The notes: generated by a model not told the origin, from the letters alone. DNA of 64,000 nucleotides from Onchocerca lupi (GCA_028564675.1 JAOVVO010000010.1:62001-126000), one strand, 5' to 3'; numbered from the stretch's first letter, positions 38,819-52,025 are shown. Translations and numbers: made by a program.

Positions 38819-41676
38819 TAAATCATCATCCGTTGCTGCTGCTGTTGTCGACTACTATTAGATTCCTGCTATTGCAAGAATGAAAAATGAGGGACCGTCA
38901 CTTACTGTTGGAAATTATGAATTTCGAACTAGTCTTCTCTTGTTTGTTTGGTTATAGGAATCCGGAAGGCTCGAGTATAAAAAAATCCGGATCCCGGATC
39001 CAGTATCCCTTTTGAATATGAATTTCAATTAGCGGAGAATAATCACGATTTCCTCATCTTCATGAAAGTCCATCTTTGATGAAAAAATTTTTAGTTATTC
39101 ATGACAGTCTTTGCAACACATGAAGTTTGAAGTTACAAGCAAGCATTAGCTAGCATTGCAATAAGAAATGAGGAGTAATTCAAGTTTTGTTTTTATAAAT
39201 ATATCTCATTGTGTTTTGCTAAGTCTTCTGGCCTTTTTGCTGAAATATTTTTTTCAAAAGATGTTTTATGTTACGAGCGGTTTTATATTTGAATGTATAG
39301 AAATCGATACTTTGAATGTTGAAGTTGATATTGAATAAGCACTACGTGTATTTATTTATTTATTTATTCGTACATTACTTTTTTTTTTTTTGACTCAACT
39401 CTTAACAAGCATTTTCCCTTTCCTGTAAGCGAAGGAGTAATTACAAAAGGAGAAGGGATATTGAGAATTAATCCAAAGATTCTTGATAGTTTATTGCATC
39501 CGGTTCTTGATATTAAAAGTGATCAAAAAAATAATAGGAAAAGGACTGCCGGCTTCTCCTGGCACTGAATTAGTTGTAGTTTTTAATTTTCTCTCCAAAT
39601 AATTTCTGCTCCTTCTAGTGGAAAAAAAAAACCAATAGGAAAGGCGACGTCTATGGAAAGTTTAGCGTTATGAAGCAATTATTTGAGTAATTTGATATAT
39701 GTCTAATAAATAAAATTGTTCGTTCTTCTGTAGAGCTTTTGTTCTTGTAGTCAAATTTTATGTGTATAAAGATTGATATCATTATCATTATCATCCGGTG
39801 ATATTAGCTAAATCCTGCTACTTGCAGAAAACCACATGTTAAAGTGTCCTTTGTATGATTCTGTAAACGATTAATGGCGACATGAAGAAAAGCATATTTT
39901 TGATTCATTTTTATTGCATTATTTTTTATTTCTCTTTTGTATCTCCCATTTAATTTACCTGTTTTTTTTCTCCGAAACACATGTCTTTTGTTTTCAGAGG
40001 CGCTATAATGCTGGAGCAAAAAATTACTCAGAGCGAACGTAGCACTTCAAAAACCTATCCCACTCAGCGAGGGATATATGGTGCTAAGTTGTCTGGAAAT
40101 TGGGAACTTTATAATTCTAAAATTCAGATACATGTGTTCTGTAATTTTCAGAAATGCAAATGGATGGAAAACTCAACTTGGAAATCTTTTTTCTTTTTTT
40201 TTTGAAATTTTGCTGATCTTACAGCCGATATATCCAACCAGCAGACTGTCAAAAAATTTAATATTAAACTGGAGAGGCGATTTCTTCTTAAATATGTTAT
40301 AAAATGGTCTTTTGATATCCATGACCAGGTCTCTTATTGGATCATATATTTCGTTAAAATGCATGTCTCTGAAGAGTATGTTATAAATAGCTTAAAAAAG
40401 CTGGATCAGAATCGATTTGATTTACAACAATGTGTGATGCTCGATCAGATCATCTTTTTAGTTCTAGGAAAGTAGCTTTAGAACAAATCACTTTTTATGT
40501 TTATAGATTAGGACAAATGGCATACTACGAAATAATGATGAAGAGGGAACAAGGTGACAGTTGGCAACTCCCCGAAAGCAGTTTGTGGGGGACGAAGTGG
40601 ATGGAACACTTTTCATCGTCATTAATTTTTTTTATTCGTTTCAAGGTCGTTTTGAGCAAATAGTAGAAGAGCAGTTTTCAACTTTTCTGAAAAAAAAAAA
40701 AAAAAAACTATTGGCTGTTGCTATTTCACAATTCGGGTTATTTCAGAAATGGGAAAAGGTCGAACTTTCAGGAAGAAACTTTGAATTTCGGTTGAATCGA
40801 AATATAATAGGTCCGTTTGTGTCCATCACTTGCCAGTTGTGACGGCAGTTTCATCTAAACTTAGTTCGTGAAACAAATTTTCTTTTTTTCGGTGGAAAGA
40901 ATAGGGGAAAATATCATAAAGGAGAACATTGATAAATGTCTGGAAGGGATCAGCGTAGCGTGGGATAATATATTTCGTCTTCTCAATATAAATATGTCGG
41001 AGGATCTTCTGCTTTAATTTAATGATACCACTGTAAGTGTATATATTAACGATTTTCAGTCCAGCTAGCATTTAGATTGTTGTTGAGTTGTTATCAATTG
41101 ATAAGAAATATGATATTCTTCCAGGTTTGATTTGATTCAGATGATTACTGCTTGTGCAGTATTATCTGTTAATAATGTAGTACATTATTTTTTCCTTTAA
41201 TTTTTCCCAGCTAATTTTCTTTGCTCCATGACTGTTGAGTGTTTTACACAAATTTAGTAAAAGTGAAGGGGAGAGGATCTTGTGAGTGATGGTGATAATA
41301 CCTTTTGTGAATATTACAAATCTCTCTAATGTTCATCACTATCGATAATTTCAATAATCTTCCAAATATTCTTGTCTTTTAATATCAGTTCTAAACAAGG
41401 GAAATTAAAATCTAATCCATCCTCTCTGCCCAATCTCCTCCATTTGTGTACCATTTGATATTTATATATGCGATTATGTATCTGACGCTCTTACAACCGC
41501 TAAAATTTATTGAATTATTAGATGAGGAGGAGACTAAAGATCAGAATACAAAAGTTATTGTTATAAAGTATTCTCAGATTGGATTTTAGATTTCAGGTTT
41601 TTTAATGTTCTTCTAAAAGTACATTAAGAAGATTTTAGATTCATTGATTTGGTTTCTCTCACTCTGATTATTCTGT

Positions 41677-41994
41677 TTGTGTAAAAATGCATCGGTATTT
41701 ATTTGCCTAAATTTCCGGAATCCATGTCTTATAAAAATTTCCGAAAAATATTTCAGGAATTTGCATAAACGAGTGCTGCATCGTAGTCGAACTAAACAAC
41801 TGTTCGCTGCACAAAGACATCTTTCCCTGAGAGAGCCGTATTTTACCTGTAAATTATTAGTGGACATTACTGGCTATTGCTGTGCTACTGTAATTCTAGG
41901 AATTCATTGTGGTGCACGCTGGCATGCACCATCTGTGCACGACAATCTTCCCGGGGTTGTCATTTCTTGGCGTATCGTTACCCTATTTTACTGA
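41677..41994 (+). other. 105-codon open frame just upstream of the TBL1-like gene
   Basis: The frame ends 53 bases before the TBL1-like ATG. Its right part follows a TATTTCAG site at 41757 and includes the peptide piece HRSRTKQLFAAQRHLSL and a Cys/Gly-rich end with CGARWHAPS. I recognise no domain. It could be a 5' leader exon, an upstream open frame or promoter DNA that happens to be open. A 7-bp-arm inverted repeat (TGGTGCA...TGCACCA) lies at about 41910-41931. Confidence 0.25.
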
Positions 41995-42047
41995 TTTTAA
42001 TTTGTTTCTATTTCTGAGGTTGCTACAGCCGGTGTCACTATTGGAAG

Positions 42048-45000
42048 ATGACATTTACTAGTGACGACGTCAATTTCATCATCTATAGATATCTCCATGA
42101 GTCGGGTTCGTTTCTGTTTGATCTTTTTTTTATTTCTCACTCATAAGCTTTAGTGAAATCGTTTTTTTTTTTTTTTTTTTTCGAAATAAATAATACGAGC
42201 GCCATGATGGCAAACAGCAACGGATTACGCAGCGAATAGAAGTTTCATTGATATACTGAACTTATTGCATTCTTCTTTGATTCATTATGTGGAGTGCAGA
42301 AAAAGTGCAGATTTATTGAGATATTGAGAACATTTTCAGTTACTGCATTCGATGTTATTTAGTATGATCAGAGAGTGCTATAAAGATGGAGAAAGAGACA
42401 GTATTCATATATACTTTATCGGTTTAAATTGAATTTCATTGGAATGAATTCATAAGATTACATTTCGATCTGCCAGAAGATTGCCAAATATATCTATAAG
42501 AATGAGTGATATTTTCTAAAACATTGAAAACTTTCGTGTGATCTGCAGTGTTGAGGTTATACAGAAAATTGGACAGTGATTATCAGTTTCTTTTTTTTTT
42601 GATTCTGCATTGATCATTATTGGATATTTATATTTTATTAGTGTAATCGGATGTCATTCCTATTTATTGCGAACTATATGTTGAGTAGTTTATAGCTTTA
42701 ATTATTTAATTAAATTCAAGCATCTTTACTGAACGATGGATATCTACTGACGACTTCATAGATGTGCCACAAGTCTACAGGATCATTGTTTCACAATTTT
42801 TTATCTTTTAATTTTCCGATTCTGCTTACTTTTGATTATTCGCGAGTTGGATTCAAACGTTGCAAAATAGGAATGGTCTTTAGATCTATGTATCCTAAAT
42901 ACTATAATGCATGTTCGAAAATTTTATGTTGTTAAATTATTAAGACATATCAGTTGTGATAAAGAAATTTTTTTGTGATATAATTTCTTAAATGCAGGTT
43001 TTGTGCATACGGCTTATACATTTGCCAATGAATCACGTGTTCTCGAGTCCGGAGCTGCGGGTAACGATGTGCCGATGGGTGCATTAATTAACATCATACA
43101 GGTTTTTTGTTATTCTTTTAGATTTACTTCTATGGTTAAATCTTATTATCTTTTAAATTTACAAAAGGGATTCATTAAGTCATATGTTGGGGATATATAT
43201 TCTGAATTTTCGAAAGAATGGTTTTTACAAAAATCTTATTGCAATTAAAATTAAATCAAATCTTGAAATAATACAGAAGGGTATTTATTATACGGAGGCC
43301 GAAGCATGCGCTGTGGCAAGCACGAGTGCCGTCGATGAGCCTCGAACTGAAAAAACAATGGTGGAAAATTTATCTCTGCTTGAAGCAGGTAATTATTGGA
43401 CTTTAATAAAAATTTGAGATCCTCGGTTCTCATCACAGAGAACTGTTTTTCGGAATGTCCAGTAAGATGCTGATGTTCGAGCGCTAATTTCGTTATAAAA
43501 AATTATTGGTATAATAAGAAACTCATTTCTTTCTATGAAATGAATTTTTCATTATAGGATAATTTTTTAACGATTTTCAACCGAAAACTCGTATCCGTAC
43601 AAACTGAAAGATGTTTATGAAGAAATTGATTCGGTGATTTGATCCGCCGCTTATCTCTATTTATGAGCAAGATTTTGCGGTATAAAAGTGCAGTGTGCGG
43701 AGAGAGATATTAGGATCTCAGTAAAAATCTGAGGAAGTATAAAAATTTGTAATCTCACTGCCAAAAAAAAAAAAAAGCTGACGATTTAAGAGATCAGGAC
43801 TATTCCTGATCCATTATAAAAGGAGGTCATTTATTCATATTTCTCAGTAGTATATACTCTGCTCACAATCTAAAAAAACAGCTGGATGAAGTCAAAATTA
43901 TTATTAGTAAAATTGTTTGCGGAAATACAGATTACATGAAAACTTAATGTGTTTTCACTGTTAATTATTACGTGAAGTATGATAACATTAATTATTTCAA
44001 AGTTTTATTTTCGAAGTCTTGTTCACAGTGCAAATAAAAAACTACAAGAACCATCAATGGATGGAAAAACATCAGGAACAGAAGATAAATTACGACAGAA
44101 AATTGTTTTGCGCAATTATTCAGGATACGAAAATTCATTTTCGAAAGTCATTGACCAATAATATGAAAATCTAAGCTTAGAAAAAAAAAAGTATCTCATA
44201 GGAAATTTAATAATTCCCTCTTTGCTGTCATTCATAATTGAAAGCTTTTATTGGATGAAATTAGAATTGAGATACAAATCTTTGGCATTTTTATTTGATC
44301 CATTAGATATGTTTTTGTGACAGGTAACATCAAACATTAATGACATCATACGAAAAGATTATTATATGTTGGATGAAATGATCATTTTTTATACTGGATA
44401 AGTTTTCGAATGCTTTTCGTTTACGAAATGATATTTGAAATTAGTAGTACTTTTATGCTTCCAGTGAGTATGCAACACATTCGCATATGTTTTAGTTCTG
44501 AATGACGTGCCGAGTTATAAAATCAAGGAGAAGCAACAAAATAAGTTGATGGTGATGAATCCAACCGTTAAGGATGATAGGCAACTACAACAATCGAGGG
44601 ATCGAGAAATGCGCGAAGTTCATGGTGAAAAACAAAATTATTCGGTTTCGAAGTCGAAAGAATTAAAGGTTCACAATTTATCTCTTTATGTATAACATTT
44701 ATTTTTATGCAGTAGTACTACAGTAAATCAAAATCAATTAGTTACCATTTATAGTTGATAAATCTCTTCCGGAAGGACTCATCGTTTTAACAGTTAGAAA
44801 ATTAGAATAAAGGAATAAAAACTAGGATGAAGGGAAGGATTGTAAACAGGTAAACTATTTAGTATAAGACAATGATCGTAGGATCTAGAAGAAGGTGGAA
44901 CAAGTGAATAGCATAAATGTATTTTCTTATTGGTTTCAGGTTTCCCCTTCAACATCGACAACATTGTTACCTCTTGGCAGCATGGGTCAATCCTCCGGTG

Positions 45001-48000
45001 TAAGTGGTGGTAATGGTAGCAGTTCAAATTCAAATCTTATAGGAGTACCTACGACTAGTGCATCAACGTTATTGTCCAACAGTCATCAGCAGTTTCATCC
45101 TGCCACTTCTAGTATTACAGGACAACCGACTATCACCTTTCCTCATCATGGGAAGCAGTTTTTTCTGGATCGGGAAAGGGAGTCGCGAGATCGATCACAA
45201 AATGGTTTGATGGGCAAAGCTAAAGTTGCTGCTGCTGAGTTTCGTGCTGCCCAGGCGAACAATGGGTATGTTTTTTAACTGTCTCTTGTCTTTTTAAAGA
45301 ATTTTTAGATTAGTCGCATTGTTAGCACCTAGTTCATGGCATCCGTATCCGGATGACCGAAGAAAATTTGACAAGCGTCCCATAATTAAACCGTCTCCTC
45401 ACCTTTCAAAAATTTCTCGTTTCCTAACAAAACCATCAATTCCTTATGTCTGGTGACCAGATAATTCCTTACCTTTCCGCTTATTGCTCATATCAAATAA
45501 CCTTTCCCATACATCTTCTTTTTCACCACAAAATAACCAATTGTGTTACTTCCCGTCATCTCAAGTTCTCCCAGTTCCGCCCTATACAAAAGATATAAAT
45601 AATAACTCACTCTCAACTCAGTTTAGTGTTTTTTTTTTTTTACAATGGCCTTCAGTTTGTGTTCGGATCAGTTTCACCGCGCGCTCTTGAACTCTCCCTT
45701 TTTCTTAACTTAAATCACATCAAATCAAGTCACTTCGACTACTCTCCGCAACAACCCAGATCAATTCCTCAGTCTTTTAGCCTAATTAACTCAACGCAAA
45801 TATCAAATCCATCCCTATTCCAACACCATAATCAGATTTATTTTTTGTATTATCTCTGACATTTTTGTAAGTGCTGTCTCCCATACTTCGTCAACAAGTA
45901 AACCTTTTTTCATCAAAGGTTCGTTTGTGCTACAAAATCACTTTCCCGACAATCCGAGCCAAATATTATTTTATTTTATATTTTATTTTTTTTTCAAATA
46001 TTGTTTTATGCTCTTTTACTTATTTTTTTATGTTGAGAAGTCCCATTGCCTTAATTAGGCGCAACTGTAATTTAGTATGTAATGCTAAAATTTCTTACTA
46101 AATTTAATAGACTTTTTTTCTGGATCATATATACTTTTAAGATGTCAGCATGTGTAATAGTGCCTAGCTTAAAAATTTAATATCTTCTGACAAGAATAAA
46201 TTGGAAAAATCGGCTTCAAGAGCAGTGTGTTTCTATTAAGAATAGTTATCTTTTTATTTTTATCTAATCATGTTTATGATGTAAATTTTTTTGAATACAC
46301 CTATCTGGTCAAATTATGATTATAAGTAAAACTGATCTGATTACTTGCTGATGATTCCGACGTAAGATATAAGGCAGATAGGTTTGAAAATGATTCATAA
46401 TACAATTTGATCATTTTTCCAATTAATCAAGACGAGTAAAAAGAGTCTACATTTTTTCAATAGCTGATAAGATTACTGCACTTAGTCAACATTGATGGTC
46501 GAGAAATGATTAGTTTTATCATTTTTTTATTATAAAATTTTGAATGTGACGTAGGAATAATTGAGTTCTTCAATTTTTTTCTTTTTCGTACAGTTTGTCA
46601 ACACTTTAACCTTATCATTTATTACGATTTTTGTTATCTTACCGAAAACAAAGGTACAACATTTGCAGCGACTTCAACGGAACACCGATGGATATTGATG
46701 GTTTAAAATCACGCGTGAACAATGGTAATGGTATTCTTTCACCTGCGCAGCTAGAAAATCGACCGTATGAAATTAGCAGGGATAAGGTGATTAAATAAAT
46801 GCTCGCAACTCAACATGGCTGCTTTTAGAAGAGGAAACAAAAAGGACGTTGCAGAGCAAAAGATTCAATGAACTTGAGCTATCCTCTCCAAGTTTTATCT
46901 TTTCAGGATTTGTTTATTTAAGGTACGGTATCTGAAGGGACACGATAGCGAGGTATTTATTTGTACGTGGAATCCAAAAAATGATCTCATAGCTTCTGGG
47001 TAAACTTTGAAATTCTTCACATTTAAGTATTTTAATTGGACAAAAAAAGTAGGAGTGAAATGGTGTATGCTAGGCAATGTCATTCGCGTTTCCCCTTCAA
47101 GAAGATTGTCATTGATTTCGGGCTAGCTATACTTAATCTTATCTCTTTATAAAAGGCAGCGAAAAAAAAAGACGAATGAATCCGATCATGTAAGGGCAGA
47201 TAATTTGTGTTCATCCTAATTTTGAAAGAATCGCAGCATAAAGAGTTTAGAATACAGACTCTCCTGATACTTTTTTTAGTGAAATCTCAAAAAAGCTAGG
47301 ATAGAATGATTATTCTATGAAGTGGATCATGTTGCGCAATTAGTAAGAGCTGAATCAGTGTATGTTAAAACAATATCATTTTCTAACCAAAATATGATCT
47401 GTTTTTCTTACCAATAAAGCACGACCAATATTGGAAGTATTGATTGATTAGTACTGAGATTAGCATCGGATGCGAATTCATGCAATATGGACATCATTTC
47501 ATACTTTGCTACTGTATAAATCTTATATAAAATTATAGATCCGGTGATAGTACGGCACGCATATGGAATGTACATGGTTCAGAACTAGCAACAACATCAT
47601 GCCAAACTATCCATGATAATTCAATAGTGCTCAAACATTGTATGCAAAAAGATGACAAAAATCCTCCTACAAATAAGGACGTTACTTCTCTTGATTGGAA
47701 TGTTCGTTAACATTTCTTTGCTTGATGAATTTTTCCAAAATATTGCATTTTATGAGGATCGTAATTGTCCGCTTGTAAATGTGTCGTCTATGCATTATTC
47801 AATTAGTAACCATTATCTGTTGGTACGAAACAAACTTTAATTGGGTTAGAACGTGTTTAGTTGAAACTGACTTGTGACTCAAATATGTTGTGAAATAAAC
47901 GAACTTTTTTGCGCAGTTTTGAGTTTTAATGACAAAAAAAGTCTTTTATTTTTTTTCTTTTACCAACAAACATTGAATTGCTGCTCTGCTGCTTTTAAAT

Positions 48001-50644
48001 ATCTGGGTACGCTTTCTTTATCAAATATTGCTTATATTAATTACAAATGCTCTTTTCGGATTCGGAAGTCTTAAATTTTGACTCAGGAAGTTGACATAAA
48101 AAATTGTTACAAAATCGAAGTTATTCCTAAAGTAATGCTGGGTCATTAAGATTCTTAGAGAATACCGAGAAATCAAGCCGTGGCGAAACACTTTTGATAG
48201 AATTGCTTATAATGATGGATTCTTAGATCCAAGCTGCACATTTATGCCATCAATAAAATTGGTTTCAATATATTATTACTACTCAAGCATTTTGCTATAT
48301 TTCACCGTTTTTAGTGTACCGGTGATTTACTTGCAACGGGGTGTTATGATGGTTATGCTCGAGTTTGGGCTACTGATGGTAGGTTGTAATATTTATTACT
48401 ATTTGATTACGTATGTTTTCATTTTGATGAAGGGATTCATATTTGGCTGTTATTTGAGGAAGGCTACGTTATACGCTGGGTGCACATAAAGGTCCAATTT
48501 TTGCACTGAAATGGAACCAAAAGGGCGATAAGATTCTGAGTGCTGGAGTTGATAAGGTATGTAATTTTCTGTTTTTCATATATTTAGGTTTTATTAGTAA
48601 ATAAATTTTCGGATTTAAACTCATTAATTGAATTTCTTCATGTTTAAAGAAATTTCAGACAACCATTGTTTGGGACCCGCTTAAAGGAATACAAGTGCAA
48701 GTATTTCAATTTCACAGTAGTTCAGCATTGGATGTTGATTGGATGTCAGATGATACATTTGCATCCTGTAGTACGGATATGTGCATTCATGTATGCAAAT
48801 TAGGTTGCGAAAAGCCGTTGAAAACATTTCAGGTAATCTTAACTCTCTAAATTCTTAAAATTTGTAAGATTTGTAGCATCAGTAGGAAGTGTGAAAAACT
48901 TATTATCTTCATTACTTTTCTGTCTTGATAAATTCATTTAATTTTTCGCTTTTCCTACTTTTGTACCTCTTGCTGTTACTTTATCATCTAGTTCTTCAAT
49001 TGACTTGAAATTTTAATCATATATTTTATTATTGACTATGTTATACTAGATAACAGTTCCGCCACTGAAAGTTTTCTTTGCGATCTGTTTTTAATATCAA
49101 TTTCTGTTAATCAAATTAAGCTGAATACATTGCAGGGACATACAAATGAAGTGAATGCAGTGAAATACGACGTATATTCACGGCTGTTGGCATCATGTTC
49201 TGACGACATGACATTGAAGGTAATATTTCATCACTTAAAAAATATCGATTCCATCTAGTCTCATTGCATTTATTAAAAGTTATAATGAAATAAGTATAAC
49301 TTCTTGCTTTAATTGAAGTCTAGGCGATAGGTTATTCATAAAAGTACATAATAGTATATATTTAAAAATAATTTATTTAAAAGCAATAGATAATGTTGTC
49401 ATAATTTGTGAAGCGAAACTATAGAAACAGCCACAAAAACATGCTGATGATTTAAGTATTTTTTTATCCTTCGACCGTACATTATAGGTTAAGATTTATT
49501 TCAGGTGTGGTCAATGAATTACGAAAATGTGGTACACAATTTAAAAGCACATGATAAGGAGATTTATACAATACGCTGGTCTCCAGTTGGTTATACTCTT
49601 GCTAGGTTAATTTTTTGTTTCTGTAATAATAGAAATTTTAGAAAATTCTGGTGACTGTAGAATCCCAATGTAATGATAGTTTCTAAAAATTGCATTATAT
49701 CCATTTCAAGTTTAATTAAAATTTAAATGATTTTCTGAAGAGACGTATTCCTGCAGTGCATCTTTCGATCATACAGTTCGGTTATGGGACATTGAACGAG
49801 GAATGTGCGTTCGAACACTAACGAAACACACAGAACCAGTTTATTCGGTTGGTTTTTCACCAGATGGAAAGTATATTGCATCCGGTTCATTCGATCGTTC
49901 TGTCTATATATGGGATGTACAGGTTGGAACTTTTTTTGCTAGCATTATGAAATACTGCGTATTCCTTAATTTTTTAGAAGTCCTGAGAACCTAAATATAT
50001 TTTAATAGCCAAAATATCGCGCAGATCACAATTTGAAAATCAGATGAAAATTTATTACAGTATAGAGAATTAGTGTTGGTCAATCAGTGAATTAGTGAAT
50101 TCAATATCACGAAAAAAAAAAAAGGAAAAAAGATAAATCCTGTCTGATTTTGTGGATTCTTTAAATTGAAATTTTTGTTTTATTCCCTCTATAGACGGAA
50201 CCTTATGAATTAATTTGTTGCTGAAAAAATTTTTTTTTCTCGTGCTAAAGACATATGTGAATTGAGTAATTGAAATCTATTAAATTTTCAGTCAGGAAAG
50301 TTAATTCAAAGTCATACGGGAAGTTTAAGTGATGGTGGAATCTTCGAAGTGGGTTGGAATTTTAGGGGCGACAAAGTCGGTGCATCAGCAAGTGACGGAA
50401 CGGTTAGAGTTTTGGCAATTAGTCATTGTTTCTCGTTTTATTATTCCCTTTATCTTTTTTAGAATATATTTTGTAAGTTTCCTTGGAATCTATTAAACAG
50501 ATTTGAATTCAATTAATTTGTCCTATCTTCATCAATTTACATAATTTAAGTAAGAGTTAAACACTTGCTTTTCAGGATCTATTACATCATGCATTTTAGG
50601 TAATAATATTGGACGTACGGCACATCAAGAATCGATTGTTATGA
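42048..50644 (+). CDS. TBL1XR1: LisH-WD40 corepressor subunit, TBL1/TBL1XR1 (Ebi) family
   Basis: Nuclear adaptor of NCoR/SMRT-HDAC3 corepressor complexes, which binds histone tails and recruits ubiquitin machinery during corepressor exchange. Sixteen exons give 657 residues: 42048-42105, 42998-43101, 43277-43388, 44496-44668, 44940-45265, 46669-46786, 46923-46999, 47539-47701, 48315-48378, 48459-48556, 48659-48832, 49136-49219, 49505-49605, 49757-49922, 50292-50402, 50600-50644. The N-terminus (SSDEVN-type LisH, here TSDDVNFIIYRYLHESGF) is followed by the F-box-like region ending SLLEAVLNDVPSYK. A Ser/Gly/Asn-rich linker (about 150-257) and MDIDG (265-269) lead to the WD40 propeller from about 298, with family signatures NKDVTSLDWN, CSTDMCIHVCKLG, SASFDHTVRLWD and SGSFDRSVYIWD. 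It ends VIILDVRHIKNRLL, matching the family's final strand. Human members have 514-577 residues; the extra length is in the linker. The gene lies in the same orientation as the two genes downstream. Confidence 0.95.
42162..42181 (+). repeat. T20 homopolymer in TBL1-like intron 1
   Basis: Uninterrupted run of twenty T in the first intron. Confidence 0.9.
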
Positions 50645-50745
50645 AGGTCTTGATAGTTTTAACTGGGATCATAAATTAATTCATCACTAACCATTTATGT
50701 TATTGAATGACTTTTGCAGTTTGTCGAAATGAGAGTTTTTCTTAA

Positions 50746-50751
50746 AATAAA
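50746..50751 (+). promoter_or_regulatory. poly(A) signal AATAAA of the TBL1-like gene
   Basis: AATAAA 102 bases after the TBL1-like stop at 50642-50644. It supports the 16-exon ending rather than the intron-retained ending at 50462. Confidence 0.45.
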
Positions 50752-51974
50752 TGACTGGATTGATTATTAAAAAGAGGAGACTTATTTCTACGATGTTCTA
50801 CAGGATATGCAGTTTTTAAATTTAATTATTTTTATATCTCACCTTAGGTTTCGGTTGAAATTTTAGTTCATCTACGTTGTTAAAGCAGGTGAAATCTCTG
50901 AACTTATTTGATTTGTTAACACCTCTCTTTGAAGTTTTTCAGTTGTTTGTCTTTATTATTCATGAGTTCGGTTATTAGTAAATAGGCAGATGGTCACGAA
51001 TTGGAAATACATTTTAGAAGAATCTGTCATTAAAAGCTAAAAAGTGAAAGCATTATGCGCATATTAATAACTAAACCTTCCATTCACTTTGCTATCAATT
51101 CAGTTAAAGCCAGAGTGGTTTAATTGTTGCTCCAGTTCGTGATCTTAATGTTATGAAATGCTAACAGTCTGCCTCTCAGTTGTATTTCATTATTTTTCTT
51201 TTTAATTTTATGGTAAAACATTTATTGCTAAGCCTCTCCTAATTCTTTCTTTGCGCTTTTTATCATTTGTTTTGATAATTTATAAAATATTTTACTATTT
51301 CAAACGGTGGTTTTTCCATTTTAATCAGCTTTCAATCTTCTTTTGTCGTTATAAATTTTTGCCAATGATTATATTAACTATTTGCTGTACTTTTCATTTT
51401 ATCAGGTATATTGTTGTTAGATCATAAAAAGTTTTTTCCATCGGGCAATAGAGGAAGAAGTATAATTTAGATTACGAATGCCAACAAAATATTTAAATTT
51501 CTATAAAATTACAGAAAGTCCAGAATTTAAATGGATATAAAGTCTCATAATGAATTTGTCCCGATCCCTAATTTTTGTGTTCAGTTATTTGTGTAGCATT
51601 GCTATCCATTTTCATAAAAAAGAACATAAATAGATTCAAAATGAAATTTAGCTAAAGAGAAATGAGTGCAAGGAAATGGAGAATTTCTGGGAGTTTTTTT
51701 TATAATTTTGCGAGAGATTTACGATGCTTTTTCCAAGTTTTCGGAAATATCGGTTTGTTTCTTGGTTAATATTCTATTTCGTATTTTATAATTGCTCTAA
51801 TTTCTGCTGCGAGCTCGTCCTTCGTCTTTATGAACCTAAACCAAATAAAGATCATATATCCCCTTGAAGATGATGTTTCACAAAGTTTTGCAAGTGATCT
51901 GCAGACTTAGCTATTAAGTATTGGATTTTATACTTAGTTCCAAATATTTAAAAAATAAAACCTAGTTCCTTAAA
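50752..51974. other. intergenic; should contain the CENP-X-like 5' exon
   Basis: No certain exon. One candidate for the missing first exon is the frame starting with ATG at about 51831 and reading MNLNQIKIIYPLEDD to a GTTTCA donor; it would join in phase 0 to the exon at 52016, but the match to the family N-terminus is weak. Confidence 0.25.
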
Positions 51975-52025
51975 TTGATTCGTCCTGCCCACTTTCATGA
52001 ATTGGAAATGGGCAGGACGAGTCGG
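51975..52025 (+). other. inverted repeat/hairpin spanning a 3' splice site
   Basis: TCGTCCTGCCCA (51980-51991) is the exact reverse complement of TGGGCAGGACGA (52009-52020). Inside, TTTC pairs with GAAA after one bulged C, leaving an 8-base loop; outside, five more positions pair as G-C, A-T and G-U. The right arm contains the GGGCAG|GAC acceptor of the CENP-X-like exon. It is too short in loop for a typical microRNA precursor but could fold in the transcript. Confidence 0.75.

Larger units (their letters stand above)
31189..41676. other. gene-poor stretch, less AT-rich between about 33.4 and 36.4 kb
   Basis: No exon could be supported. Part of this stretch (about 33.4-36.4 kb) is visibly less AT-rich, with many CpG-containing words and GCATGC/ACGTACGT palindromes, and holds the longest chance-like frames on both strands (for example 100 codons on the minus strand at 35372-35674) without splice structure. 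A (TTTA)n run lies at 39350-39368. An imperfect direct repeat of a 15-base word beginning AAAATGGATATG occurs at about 32971 and 33058. The stretch may hold distal regulatory DNA of the TBL1-like gene. Confidence 0.4.

Noticed and set aside
44010..44161. Open frame in TBL1-like intron 3 as an exon
   Set aside because: Although it can be entered in phase, the frame at 44496 gives the conserved AVLNDVPSYK continuation, so this segment is intronic.
50403..50462. Continuation of TBL1-like exon 15 as the normal C-terminus
   Set aside because: The spliced exon at 50600 restores the family ending, so the read-through is kept only as a possible intron-retained form.
51975..52025. MicroRNA precursor
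   Set aside because: The loop is about 8 bases and the total length about 51, short for a nematode pre-miRNA; the splice-site overlap is the more notable property.
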